Shown here: positions 32,032 through 40,260 of the stretch, piece after piece
How positions within the stretch are numbered: the first letter of the stretch is position 1
Layout of the letters: every line of letters starts with the position of its first letter
Source of the DNA: Acidobacteriota bacterium
GTDB lineage: Bacteria > Acidobacteriota > Terriglobia > Terriglobales > Acidobacteriaceae
Length of the DNA stretch: 64,000 nucleotides
Assembly: GCA_018268755.1 (NCBI GenBank)
Contig: JAFDVW010000009.1
Coordinates: forward strand, 310,001 to 374,000
Reading direction: 5' to 3'
Made by a program: the position numbers and the translations under genes
Notes under the pieces: generated by a model
What the model was told of the DNA's origin: nothing
Databases searched by the model: none
Seen by the model: only the letters and a program-made list of their open reading frames with translations

Positions 32032-34155
32032 ATGTCCTGGTACCGCCATAAAGCTACGCAGAGATCCTGTGCCTTTTTTATTTTCTTAGCGCTATTCATT
32101 TCTTTTCCCGCGCACGCCGTAAATACTCCTTCCCCTAATCCCTGGCTGCAAGAGAACCTTCTCCAGGAAAACGCCCAGCCACCCTTCTCGTTTGTCTATG
32201 GCAGGCAAGCTTCGCAGAGTTTGCTCAAGAGCTGGAACCGTGAAACATCCAGCCGGGCCATCGATGCCGAACGCACGGAAAGCACCGTGACATGGACTGA
32301 TCCTAAAACCGGCCTACGCGTCCGCTTTGTGGCAGAGTCCTATACCGGCTCTCCCGTGATGGAGTGGCAGGTCTATTTCTCCAATCAGGGCGCGGCCGAC
32401 ACTCCCGTGCTGGAGGAAATTCAGCCTCTGGCCACTTCCTTTCAGGTCAACGGCAAGGGCATTCCCACCGTGGCCTACTCCCGTGGCGTCGGCGGCATGG
32501 ACACCTATGCCCTGTACAAGAAACCGCTCAATCAACTGGAATATCTGAGTCTGAGCAACGAAGGCGGCGGCAAGACGATTGAGACCATTCCTTTCTTTGA
32601 CATCTTGAGCGAAGGGCGCGGGTTGATTGGAGCGGTAGGCTGGCCGGGCAAATGGATGATTTCTTTCTCCCGTCCTGCGGAAGATGCGATTGCGGTTCGC
32701 GCCGGCATGACGCGCACCCACATTGCGCTGCATCCCGGAGAAGAGATCCGCGGCCCGCTCATCCTCCTGCAACCCTGGAAAGGCGACAATGCGGAGGCGC
32801 ACAACGTCCTGCGCCGCCATATCCTGAAGTACCACACGCCCCACTATGACGGGAAACCGGTGGTCATTCCCATGTCCCATCTGGGATGGGGCGGCATGAA
32901 GACCTCCACCGCGCTGCATCTTCTGGATGAGATCACCAAGGAAAATATCGGCTATGAGAACTTCTGGATGGATGCGGGCTGGTACGGGGCCGACCGCCCA
33001 GTGGACGAGTTCCAGGTGTTTGGCCGCGAGGACTGGTTCCTGCATGCCGGCAACTGGAGAGTGAATAAAGTGCCGCATCCGGAGGGGCTGAAGCCAATCA
33101 CCGACGCGGTGCACGCCAAGGGCATGAAGTTTCTGCTGTGGTTTGAACCGGAGCGAGCGGTGGTGGGGACCCCGCTCACCCTGGAACATCCGGAGTGGTT
33201 CCTGGGTGAAGAGGGCACCTACTTTGGCGGACACGACGCGAGGCCTTACGTGAAGTATCGCCTCTTCAACTTTGGCAATCCGGAAGCCCGCCGGTTCATG
33301 ATCGATTCCATGTCGGCGCTGATTGAGAAAGAAGGCATCGACATCTTTCGTCAGGACTGCAACTTTGGCCCGGGCAACTTCTGGAAAGATGCCAACGACC
33401 GGGAAGGTATCACGGAAATCCGCTATGCCGAAGGGTTGCTGGAGTTCTGGGACGAGCTGCGTCGCCGTCATCCCCAGTTGATTCTGGATATTGTGCAGCG
33501 TGGCGACCTGGAATCCATTTCCCGGGGCGTGGACCTCAGCCGTGCCGACTATCCGGTGGCGCCGGACGCCGACCCGATTGGAAACCAGCTCAGCACGCTG
33601 GGCCTTTCCTACTGGCGGCCGCACTATGCAACGTTGCTGCAGGTGCGTCCCAACGACACTTACCACTTCCGCAGCGGATTTGGCCCGGGGCTGGCTTTCG
33701 CCGCATTCAACGTCTCCGGCACCAAGAACCAGGTCGGCACTTTTACGCCGCCCAACTTCCCCTTCGACTGGCTTCGCACCATGGCCACACAACTGAAGGA
33801 AGTGCGCCCTTATTACTACGGCGACTACTATCCGCTGGCGCCGTGCAGCTCAAACACCGAATGCAGCGACGGCAGCGGCGAGCGGAGCGCGGCGTTTGAA
33901 TGGGCGGCCTGGCAATTCAACCGCCCAGAGGAACACGACGGCATGTTGCAGGCCTTTCGCCGCGAAATGAATCCGGAATCGGCCAGGACCCTGAAACTAC
34001 GCGGGCTGGAAGCCGGTGCGCGCTACGAAGTCCGCGATATCGACAGCGGCGTCCTGGGAAAATATTCCGGGAAGGAACTCATGGAGAAAGGGCTGGATGT
34101 GAAGATCAGCAAACAGCCGGGGGCCGTGATCCTGCTCTACAAGAAAAGCAGTTAG
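32032..34155 (+). CDS. Exported GH36-like glycosidase 3
   Basis: A 707-residue protein with a signal peptide (about 1-29, AHA-V). The N-terminal beta-sandwich reaches about residue 270; the barrel begins with HLGWGGMKTS and FWMDAGWYGADRP. The nucleophile is expected at Asp442 in IFRQDCNFGPG and the acid/base at Asp506 in DLSRADYPV. The C-terminal domain (LRGLEAGARYEVRDIDSG ... GKELMEKGLDVKI) is shared with its paralogs. The frame extends 50 codons upstream through the previous gene, but ATG 32032 has GGAGG seven bases ahead and begins the signal peptide. It likely shares the site 6 transcript with GH36-like 2. The substrate-binding loops differ strongly from GH36-like 1, so specificity should differ. 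Confidence 0.85.
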   Translation: MSWYRHKATQRSCAFFIFLALFISFPAHAVNTPSPNPWLQENLLQENAQPPFSFVYGRQASQSLLKSWNRETSSRAIDAERTESTVTWTDPKTGLRVRFVAESYTGSPVMEWQVYFSNQGAADTPVLEEIQPLATSFQVNGKGIPTVAYSRGVGGMDTYALYKKPLNQLEYLSLSNEGGGKTIETIPFFDILSEGRGLIGAVGWPGKWMISFSRPAEDAIAVRAGMTRTHIALHPGEEIRGPLILLQPWKGDNAEAHNVLRRHILKYHTPHYDGKPVVIPMSHLGWGGMKTSTALHLLDEITKENIGYENFWMDAGWYGADRPVDEFQVFGREDWFLHAGNWRVNKVPHPEGLKPITDAVHAKGMKFLLWFEPERAVVGTPLTLEHPEWFLGEEGTYFGGHDARPYVKYRLFNFGNPEARRFMIDSMSALIEKEGIDIFRQDCNFGPGNFWKDANDREGITEIRYAEGLLEFWDELRRRHPQLILDIVQRGDLESISRGVDLSRADYPVAPDADPIGNQLSTLGLSYWRPHYATLLQVRPNDTYHFRSGFGPGLAFAAFNVSGTKNQVGTFTPPNFPFDWLRTMATQLKEVRPYYYGDYYPLAPCSSNTECSDGSGERSAAFEWAAWQFNRPEEHDGMLQAFRREMNPESARTLKLRGLEAGARYEVRDIDSGVLGKYSGKELMEKGLDVKISKQPGAVILLYKKSS

Positions 34156-34193
34156 CAGTTAGCCATTGGCACTTAGCAGTTGGCAGTTGGCAA
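34149..34193. repeat. GTTAGCAG-type short repeat
   Basis: Units AGCAGTTAGC, TTAGCAGTTGGC and AGTTGGCA recur within 45 bases at the end of GH36-like gene 3; the stop codon itself lies in the first unit. Related to the TAGC repeat at 12902-13022. Confidence 0.5.
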
Positions 34194-34212
34194 TTCGCAT
34201 CTCAAAAAGTAC

Positions 34213-34247
34213 AGAGGGACCTGGCAATCAGGTCCCTCTACTTTTTT
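34213..34247. terminator. Bidirectional terminator between convergent GH36-like genes 3 and 4
   Basis: AGAGGGACCTG (34213-34223) pairs with CAGGTCCCTCT (34229-34239), loop GCAAT, followed by ACTTTTTT. An A-run on the left side provides a T-run for the minus strand, so it can stop transcription both ways. Confidence 0.9.
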
Positions 34248-34273
34248 CGTTATCGGAAGAACGATGATAAGAG

Positions 34274-36460
34274 CTAAACCTTCCGCAGCAGCACAACTTC
34301 TGACGCATCCGCCGCCGGCAAAGTCACTTCCATTCCCTTCCCTGCCAGTTCAGCTCCCGAGCAGCGCAGCTTGCGTCCTGCGGTCACGAACTCCAGCTCG
34401 TAGGTGGCGGAATCCTGCAGGGCACGCAGCCGCATCTGCACATGCTCCTGCGGCCCACCGGCGCGGAAGGCCAGGACAACAGCTTCCTCCGCGGAAGGCG
34501 AGACAAACTGGACGGCCTCCGGCTGCTTTTCTCCGCCGGCCAGCACGTGGTAGCAGTCGTGCAACAGCAGATGACGATAGCGTTTGTAGACGGCCACATT
34601 GCGGCGCGCAGCCTGCAGAATGGATTCGGGAAACAGCGAAATCCTCTCTTTGAGCTGGCCGTTGATAGTGCCGTAACCGAAGAGGCACATCATGCGGCTG
34701 CGGAAGATGGTATCGAGCGCGACCGGATCGTTGACGCTGGGCAGCAACGCCTTGTCTTCCACCACGATCCAGCCCCCGTTGTAGGCGCTGGGGTAGAGGT
34801 AGTTGGCCAGCATGGCGTTGTTGCGCACGTGTTCCGAGGGATAGCTGGCGTCACTCAACCAGTTGGCGCGGATGGTCCGCGCCAAGCCATAATCCAGGCG
34901 GCTGCCGTAGCCGCATTGTTCCAGAACAAGATTCGGAAAGGCCGCGTGCAGGTGCTCGAAGATCTCATACTGTCCAACCAGCGAAGCATAGCTTCCATCG
35001 CCGGCCTGATGGCCGTGGTCGGCGCGGGTGCAATCGGCCGGGCTGCCGGGAATGCCCGAGTTGTCCCACTTGAGCCAATCCACCTGATAGTCGCGCACCA
35101 CGCGCACCAGCTCTTTTTTCAGGAAGTCGATATAAGCGCGCGCGCCCAGGCAAACCTGATGCACGGAACTCTCCCAGCCGTCTGGATGCAGCGTGCGTTC
35201 CTTGCCGTCGATGGTCACCAGCCAGGGTTTGGGCACAGATACGCCCACTAAGCGGCTATCCACCACGTTCGGCCCCACCCAAAGGCCGAACTTCATACCC
35301 GCTTCATGCACTTTGCGGGAGATGGCCGCCAGGCCTCCGGGAAACTTCTTGCGGTCATCCTGATAATTGCCCAACCCGCAACCCCAGTCGCCGGTGCCTT
35401 TGGTGGAGGATCCGGCATACCAGGAGGCGTCGTAGACCAGGATGTCGACGCCGATGGTTTTGGAAAATTCGATTTCGCGCAGCAGGGCTTCTTCGACGCC
35501 TTGCCCGTCGGTGGCCCAGAAATCGTAGACCACCCAGGGCCAGTTGGGCAGCGAGGACAGGAAGACATGCTTCTGCATGTAGTGACGCGCGGTGAGAAAG
35601 GCATCCTCGTGATCGCCCTGGGTGACGCCCAGAAACACTCGCGGGGCGGTAAAGCGCTCGCCGGCGGCCAGGTCGTGCGTGAGATCGGCAAGATCCAGCG
35701 TGAGCCATGCGCCCTGCGCGTTTTGTTCCACCCGGTAACGCCAGCCGCGTTCCCACTCAATGCCCAACAACAGGAATTCCTGTTTCTCGACCGCCTCCAG
35801 CAGCAGCAATCCACCAAACTCGGGCGCGTTCCACCGGCCGCCGGAAAGCTCCACCGCGCCTTCCACCGGAATTGTCTTCAATCCATATTCATTGCGCCGG
35901 ATACCATAGACCCGCAATTTGCCCAGGTCATTGCGCAAAGGAATACGCAAACAACCGAAGGAGGTCACGCCCGGGCGCACGATCTTCGCCACATTTTGAA
36001 ATTCGGTTTGCAGTTCCAGGATGGGCGCGTCCGGTAGAGACTGCAACCAGATCCGGGCGCCCAGGGATCTGTCGGGTGTCAACGCCGATATTTCCACACG
36101 CTCGCCGCCGCGCGACTTCTTGCGCGCGCCGGGGCGGCCCTTCCACTCGTGGAAGGTGGCTCCAGCCGCGGTCACTCCAGGATGGAAGGGGCCACCCTCT
36201 TGTGCCCATTCAAATCCCGTCCTGGCATTTCGTAAGGAGCGCAGTTCGACCTCGCCGCTTCCAGTGAAACGCAAACTGAAGTTAAATTCCTGGCTGGAGA
36301 AGCTGAGGTCTTTGCCGTCCGCAGCTTGCAGCGAAACCGGCATTACGGAAAGCGCCAGCCCCCCGGCGGCGTACTGCAGGAATTCGCGCCGGCCCATGCC
36401 GGCGCGATCTGTAGATGAGGATGGAAGACTACAGGAACTATTTTTGGAGGATGACATCAT
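34274..36460 (-). CDS. Tat-exported GH36-like glycosidase 4
   Basis: A 728-residue protein with a Tat-type leader: MGRREFLQYAAGGLALSVMP at residues 22-41, so it is probably exported folded, unlike its Sec-type paralogs. The nucleophile is expected at Asp466 in DWLKWDNSG and the acid/base at Asp537 in ANWLSDASY, with QCGYGSRLDYGLAR between. The C-terminal domain (LRALQDSATYELEFVTAG ... GAELAGKGMEVTL) is the family one. Two ATG codons lie at 36460 and 36457, and a third at residue 22; AAAGGG upstream favours the first. It begins 18 bases after the stop of GH36-like gene 5, so the pair forms an operon driven from operator site 7. GGxWNAPEFGGLLLLEAV in the N-domain is unlike the other copies. Confidence 0.86.
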   Translation of the reverse strand: MMSSSKNSSCSLPSSSTDRAGMGRREFLQYAAGGLALSVMPVSLQAADGKDLSFSSQEFNFSLRFTGSGEVELRSLRNARTGFEWAQEGGPFHPGVTAAGATFHEWKGRPGARKKSRGGERVEISALTPDRSLGARIWLQSLPDAPILELQTEFQNVAKIVRPGVTSFGCLRIPLRNDLGKLRVYGIRRNEYGLKTIPVEGAVELSGGRWNAPEFGGLLLLEAVEKQEFLLLGIEWERGWRYRVEQNAQGAWLTLDLADLTHDLAAGERFTAPRVFLGVTQGDHEDAFLTARHYMQKHVFLSSLPNWPWVVYDFWATDGQGVEEALLREIEFSKTIGVDILVYDASWYAGSSTKGTGDWGCGLGNYQDDRKKFPGGLAAISRKVHEAGMKFGLWVGPNVVDSRLVGVSVPKPWLVTIDGKERTLHPDGWESSVHQVCLGARAYIDFLKKELVRVVRDYQVDWLKWDNSGIPGSPADCTRADHGHQAGDGSYASLVGQYEIFEHLHAAFPNLVLEQCGYGSRLDYGLARTIRANWLSDASYPSEHVRNNAMLANYLYPSAYNGGWIVVEDKALLPSVNDPVALDTIFRSRMMCLFGYGTINGQLKERISLFPESILQAARRNVAVYKRYRHLLLHDCYHVLAGGEKQPEAVQFVSPSAEEAVVLAFRAGGPQEHVQMRLRALQDSATYELEFVTAGRKLRCSGAELAGKGMEVTLPAADASEVVLLRKV

Positions 36461-36478
36461 CGGGCCCTTTACATAGGA

Positions 36479-38596
36479 TTAATGGACTTGCTGGACATAA
36501 ATAAGGTCGCTGGTATACGGGCCGGGCAGGACGATTTTCAAACCCGCTTCCATCAGCTGGGCCCCGGTGTAGGTGCCTTCGGTGGTGGTGTGGTCTTCCG
36601 AGCGAATGGAATAACGAGTATTCGCATCCAGCCCTTTCAGAGTGATGGTGCGGGTCTTCTCGTCGCTATTGGGACGGAAGATATACAGCGTTCCCTTCTT
36701 CAGGCTTGGGCTCCAATAAAACATCCCGTCCCAGTGATAGCCGTCGGGCCGCGGCAGGATGTGGTGCACTTTCGCGTCCAGCAGGATGGGACGCACCCAT
36801 GATTTGTAGATGTCGGTGGCGTGCTTCACTTTGGCTTTCTGCTCGGCAGTCCAGGTCGAGCTCTTGGTGGGATCAATCTGCCACCAGTTCATCATGGAAG
36901 AGCGCCAGAAATAGGGCTCGGGAGCGTCGGAGACGGTATCGTAGAAATTCTCGTAGGTGTAATTCATCAACGCCGCCGGGGGCATGGCAAAGGTGGAATC
37001 GTAGGTGCCTTGCCGGTTGGGCAGCGAGGAAAGCGTGTCATTCATGGCGATGAAATGCACGCGCTGCAGATTGCCAAAGTCCTTCATGTGGCCGGAGCCG
37101 GAACAGCCTTCGGCAATCAGGTCGGGAAATTTTTCAAGCATCGCCTCTTGCACCGCGTAGTAGCCGAGCGTCGACCAATAGCTGACGTCCACGCCATAGT
37201 GATGGCGATGGTTGGTCTGCTGACAGGAAGTGACAATCGGCGTGTAGTCGGTCTTGAAATAATCCACCTTGTAGTCGGCGACGGCGCGCTGCGTTTCTTT
37301 CTTCGCCCAATCGAGGGCGGGATCATAACCCAGATCAATCAACGCGCCCCAATTGATTGGACTCTTGGGATCAAACTCCGGCCGCCCTCCAATGAACCAG
37401 TCCGGATGGTCGTCGTAACGCAGGGCCTTCGGGTTCGTGGAATTGGAGCCGTGGGTGTACGCCATCCACAGGCCGAACTTCATGCCGTCGTTGTGGATGG
37501 CCTCTTCGATGGGCTTCACTCCACGAGGGAAACGGCGCGAATCCCAGTACCAGTCGCCGGATTGGGGGAACCACATGGCGTCCACGACAAAAGTTTCAAA
37601 TCCCAGCTCATGGGCCAGCGAAATGCTGCGCAGCACGCCGCTCTCTTCCGCATCGCTGCCGCCGCTATCGAGATAGAGGTTGTAGGCCAGGCTGGGATAG
37701 GCATATCCCTTGGGATAACGCGGCACCAGCTTTTCCATGATGAAGCGATGCAGGCTATAGCTGCCGTCATCGATGTCACCCTCATACGCGCCTACAAACG
37801 CGGGCGGCACCAGGAAGGTGTCTCCGGCAGGCAGGTCGGTCTTAAATTCCGGGACATTGCCAATCTCGACGGCGATTTGTGCCGGGCCGGTCAGGGTTTG
37901 GTTGGGATCGCCCACGCTGTGGTAGTTGATGCGGCCGATGCCGGAGAACTCCCAGCCGAAATACAGACCATGCGAGGTGCCCGCCTGCAAGGCCAGCCAC
38001 GGCACCGGGCTCGCTCCATCATTGGGATTGCTGGTGAGGGTTTCGCTGGAATTTCTGCCCACGCTGCGAACAAAAGTCCCCCCCTGGATGCCGGCATTGC
38101 CCGCGCCGCGGCGGATGTACCAGGCATCCAGCGATTCTTTGGCCGGAATCGCGATGGCGCCCAGGACCAGGCTGTCCTGATGTCCGATGGTGATGGTCTT
38201 TCCGGATTTGTTGGCCAACTTGAGCCAGTGTTCCACGGGGCCGCGTCCCGGACGCGCACGCCAGATGGATTGCAGTTCCAGCGCAGGCGTAGCGTTGGTG
38301 AAACGCAGCGTGAGTTCGCCGCTCTGGGAATTCAGCTCCCCGCCCTGATACTTCCATTGCGTTTTGAGAGTGGAACCATCTTGCGAGACCGAGGGCAACA
38401 ATTCCTCGCTGACCGGAGCGGCCAGCCAGTTGGAACCGCTCTTGGCGGAGCTCAGCTGAGTCACGACCGGCTTGCCATCTTGCACGGCCACGACTACGGC
38501 GGTGTCATCGGTGACCAGGCGCCAGGAGTTGTTATCTTGCGCCCATGTCGTCAGGCAGATCACGAGACAACCTAGTCCCGCCAGAAAAAATCGCAT
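36479..38596 (-). CDS. Exported GH36-like glycosidase 5
   Basis: A 705-residue protein with a signal peptide (about 1-20, TWA-Q). The N-terminal beta-sandwich carries HWLKLANKSGKTITIGHQDS; the barrel starts near residue 300 (LAYNLYLDSGGSDAEES). The nucleophile is expected at Asp450 in YFKTDYTP and the acid/base at Asp520 in FIAMNDTLS, after EGCSGSGHMKDFGN. The C-terminal domain (LKGLDANTRYSIRSEDHTTT ... GAQLMEAGLKIVLP) matches its four paralogs. It is first in the minus-strand operon from operator site 7, followed by GH36-like gene 4. It is the most distant of the five in the catalytic loops (YTPIV instead of YN or NSG). Confidence 0.84.
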   Translation of the reverse strand: MRFFLAGLGCLVICLTTWAQDNNSWRLVTDDTAVVVAVQDGKPVVTQLSSAKSGSNWLAAPVSEELLPSVSQDGSTLKTQWKYQGGELNSQSGELTLRFTNATPALELQSIWRARPGRGPVEHWLKLANKSGKTITIGHQDSLVLGAIAIPAKESLDAWYIRRGAGNAGIQGGTFVRSVGRNSSETLTSNPNDGASPVPWLALQAGTSHGLYFGWEFSGIGRINYHSVGDPNQTLTGPAQIAVEIGNVPEFKTDLPAGDTFLVPPAFVGAYEGDIDDGSYSLHRFIMEKLVPRYPKGYAYPSLAYNLYLDSGGSDAEESGVLRSISLAHELGFETFVVDAMWFPQSGDWYWDSRRFPRGVKPIEEAIHNDGMKFGLWMAYTHGSNSTNPKALRYDDHPDWFIGGRPEFDPKSPINWGALIDLGYDPALDWAKKETQRAVADYKVDYFKTDYTPIVTSCQQTNHRHHYGVDVSYWSTLGYYAVQEAMLEKFPDLIAEGCSGSGHMKDFGNLQRVHFIAMNDTLSSLPNRQGTYDSTFAMPPAALMNYTYENFYDTVSDAPEPYFWRSSMMNWWQIDPTKSSTWTAEQKAKVKHATDIYKSWVRPILLDAKVHHILPRPDGYHWDGMFYWSPSLKKGTLYIFRPNSDEKTRTITLKGLDANTRYSIRSEDHTTTEGTYTGAQLMEAGLKIVLPGPYTSDLIYVQQVH

Positions 38597-38638
38597 ACAG
38601 AATTCCCCCTCGAGCGATGGCTTTCGTCGCCGGGTGGT

Positions 38639-38667
38639 AGGCTAGTAGAGGCCCGGGTTAATGTCAA
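38639..38667 (-). promoter_or_regulatory. Minus-strand promoter of GH36-like genes 5 and 4, overlapping operator site 7
   Basis: On the minus strand TTGACA (38667-38662) and TAGCCT (38644-38639) are 17 bases apart. The -35 is the left arm of site 7. The leader is about 35 nt. Confidence 0.5.
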
Positions 38668-38681
38668 CATGATTGTTGACA
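38662..38681. promoter_or_regulatory. GntR-type double operator, site 7
   Basis: TGTCAACA-TGAT-TGTTGACA, a perfect 8-bp inverted repeat extended by A/T on both sides. It lies between the divergent GH36-like operon and the plus-strand 3-keto-glycoside genes, and each arm provides a TTGACA for one direction, as at site 1. Confidence 0.8.
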
Positions 38682-38707
38682 TAAGAGGGGGCTTTTTGTG
38701 CTACTGT
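38676..38707 (+). promoter_or_regulatory. Possible plus-strand promoter at operator site 7
   Basis: TTGACA (38676-38681) is the right operator arm. The -10 is unclear: TGCTAC at 17 bases or TACTGT (38702-38707) at 20 bases. With the latter, the ATG at 38715 comes seven bases later, the leaderless spacing seen at 6120 and 46555. Confidence 0.35.
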
Positions 38708-38714
38708 GGTCGCC

Positions 38715-39398
38715 ATGCGTGTGGCGTCCACGGTTCTTCTTGTCGTTCTGGGGAGCTGGGGCCTGGCCTATTCCGGGCCCGCGCCGCTTCCCTACGATCT
38801 CTCTGCGGATTTTTCTTTGCAGCATAATCCCAACCAGGTCTGGCAGTACGGCTACTCGGAGACCAATTCTCTCGATCCAAGCCAGTTTCGTCTCGACAAA
38901 AACACCGATCCGGCCCAGCCGATTGGGTTCTGGCATCCGGACACCAATCATGGCCCCGGCCCGGGATACTATCCCTACATCGCTTATAACGATTCCGCCA
39001 AGACCGAGTATGGTTCGAGCAATGGCTGGGCGGCGCGGGCCGGACAGGTGGCCATGGAAGCCAGCAACACCGGCCAATACAGCCTGGTCCGCTTCGTCGC
39101 GCCGGTCCCGGGGACTTACCGAATCGAAGCCCGTTTTGAGGGAATCCACTTTGGGCTTTCCACCACCGATGTGCACGTGCTGCACAACACGGTCTCTCTT
39201 TTTGCTGCGGAAATTGCAGGCTACGGCGGCGATCCCGCCTTTCACAAGGTGGAAGGAGCCAACCCAGCCGCAACATATTCCGGAAAGGTAAAGTTGAAGC
39301 AGGGTGACATTCTCACCTTCGCCGTGGGCTACGGGAAGAATAAGACCCACTATGGCGATACCACCGGGCTCTTCGCCCGGGTGGTCCGGCTGCCCTGA
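38715..39398 (+). CDS. Exported beta-rich protein of unknown function
   Basis: A 227-residue protein with a signal peptide (MRVASTVLLVVLGSWGLAYS). The mature part begins YDLSADFSLQHNPNQVWQYG, a start seen in secreted proteins of Planctomycetes and Acidobacteria that have a jelly-roll, carbohydrate-binding-like fold, and ends with a strand-rich domain (GTYRIEARFEGIHFGLSTTD ... TFAVGYGKNKTHYGDTTGLF). No catalytic motif is evident. GTG at 38706 and ATG at 38715 are both possible; ATG begins the signal peptide. It is the first plus-strand gene after operator site 7 and precedes the DUF1080 gene by 76 bases. A glycan-binding role would fit (inference). Confidence 0.65.
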   Translation: MRVASTVLLVVLGSWGLAYSGPAPLPYDLSADFSLQHNPNQVWQYGYSETNSLDPSQFRLDKNTDPAQPIGFWHPDTNHGPGPGYYPYIAYNDSAKTEYGSSNGWAARAGQVAMEASNTGQYSLVRFVAPVPGTYRIEARFEGIHFGLSTTDVHVLHNTVSLFAAEIAGYGGDPAFHKVEGANPAATYSGKVKLKQGDILTFAVGYGKNKTHYGDTTGLFARVVRLP

Positions 39399-39474
39399 AG
39401 GGGTTGGCCGTTGTGCCGGCCTGACAATTGCAATAGAATTTCGCGGGGTAATTTCCACCTTCGAAAGGACATCC

Positions 39475-40239
39475 ATGGCAGGCCGTACCCGGTATACTTC
39501 CCCCCTGTTTCTGGTCACTCTGGTCCTCACTCTCATTTCGCTAAGCACGGCGCAAGCAGTCATCCGCTGGAAGATCCACGACATGGAACGGCCGGTGCCG
39601 CCGGTGGTGGACCCGGGCGGGCTGGGACGCGCGCCATCCGACGCCGTCGTCCTGTTCGATGGCAAAGACCTCTCCCGGTGGACGGCGGAAAAGGGCGGGG
39701 CCCCAGAGTGGAAGGTGGCTAACGGATACATGGAAGTGGCCGGCAAAGAGGGCTTGACGACGAAAGCCTCTTTCGGCGACTGCCAGCTGCATGTGGAGTT
39801 CGCCACCCCCGTGCCCGGCGAGGGTGAAGGCCAGCACCGCGGCAACAGCGGGGTCTTCCCTATGGGCCTATATGAAATCCAGGTGCTCGATTCTTATCAG
39901 AACCGTACCTATGCCGATGGCCAGGCCGCCGCGCTGTACGGGCAATATCCGCCGCTGGTGAATGCCTCGCGTCCGCCGGGAGAGTGGCAGTCTTACGACA
40001 TCATCTTTCACGGTCCGCGTTTTGCCGCCGATGGCAAGCTTTTGCGCACCGCCCATGTGACGGTCCTGCACAATGGCGTACTGGCCCAGGACAACGTGGA
40101 ACTGACTGGGCCGACCGCGAACGGGGTGCGCCCCCCCTACAAGGCTCATCCCGAGAAGCTGCCGCTTTCGCTGCAGAACCATGGCAATCCGGTGCGCTAT
40201 CGCAATATCTGGATTCGGGAATTGAAAGACGCCGATTAG
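39475..40239 (+). CDS. DUF1080 (3-keto-disaccharide hydrolase) domain protein, exported
   Basis: A 254-residue protein with a signal peptide or anchor (about 1-28, STAQA) and one DUF1080/PF06439 concanavalin-like domain: VVLFDGKDLSRWTAEKG, then GNSGVFPMGLYEIQVLDSYQ, then GEWQSYDIIFHGPRF and NHGNPVRYRNIWIREL at the end. This family acts on 3-keto-glycosides, either splitting the bond by elimination or hydrolysis. GAAAGGA precedes the ATG at 39475; the frame is open further upstream but overlaps the previous gene's end without an SD. It is followed after 21 bases by the TIM-barrel gene and then by a Gfo/Idh dehydrogenase, the usual company of 3-keto-glycoside pathways. Export places it in the periplasm, so its ketosugar substrate should form there or outside. 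Confidence 0.88.
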   Translation: MAGRTRYTSPLFLVTLVLTLISLSTAQAVIRWKIHDMERPVPPVVDPGGLGRAPSDAVVLFDGKDLSRWTAEKGGAPEWKVANGYMEVAGKEGLTTKASFGDCQLHVEFATPVPGEGEGQHRGNSGVFPMGLYEIQVLDSYQNRTYADGQAAALYGQYPPLVNASRPPGEWQSYDIIFHGPRFAADGKLLRTAHVTVLHNGVLAQDNVELTGPTANGVRPPYKAHPEKLPLSLQNHGNPVRYRNIWIRELKDAD

Positions 40240-40260
40240 ATCGGACCGGAGAGCTTCCAC

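Noticed and set aside
32314..33792. Open frame of 492 codons opposite GH36-like gene 3
   Set aside because: Shadow of a well supported glycosidase; no domain or start signals.
36821..38575. Open frame of 584 codons on the plus strand opposite GH36-like gene 5
   Set aside because: It is the antisense of a gene with clear catalytic motifs and signal peptide, has no SD and a His/Gly/Arg-rich composition typical of GC-rich shadow frames.
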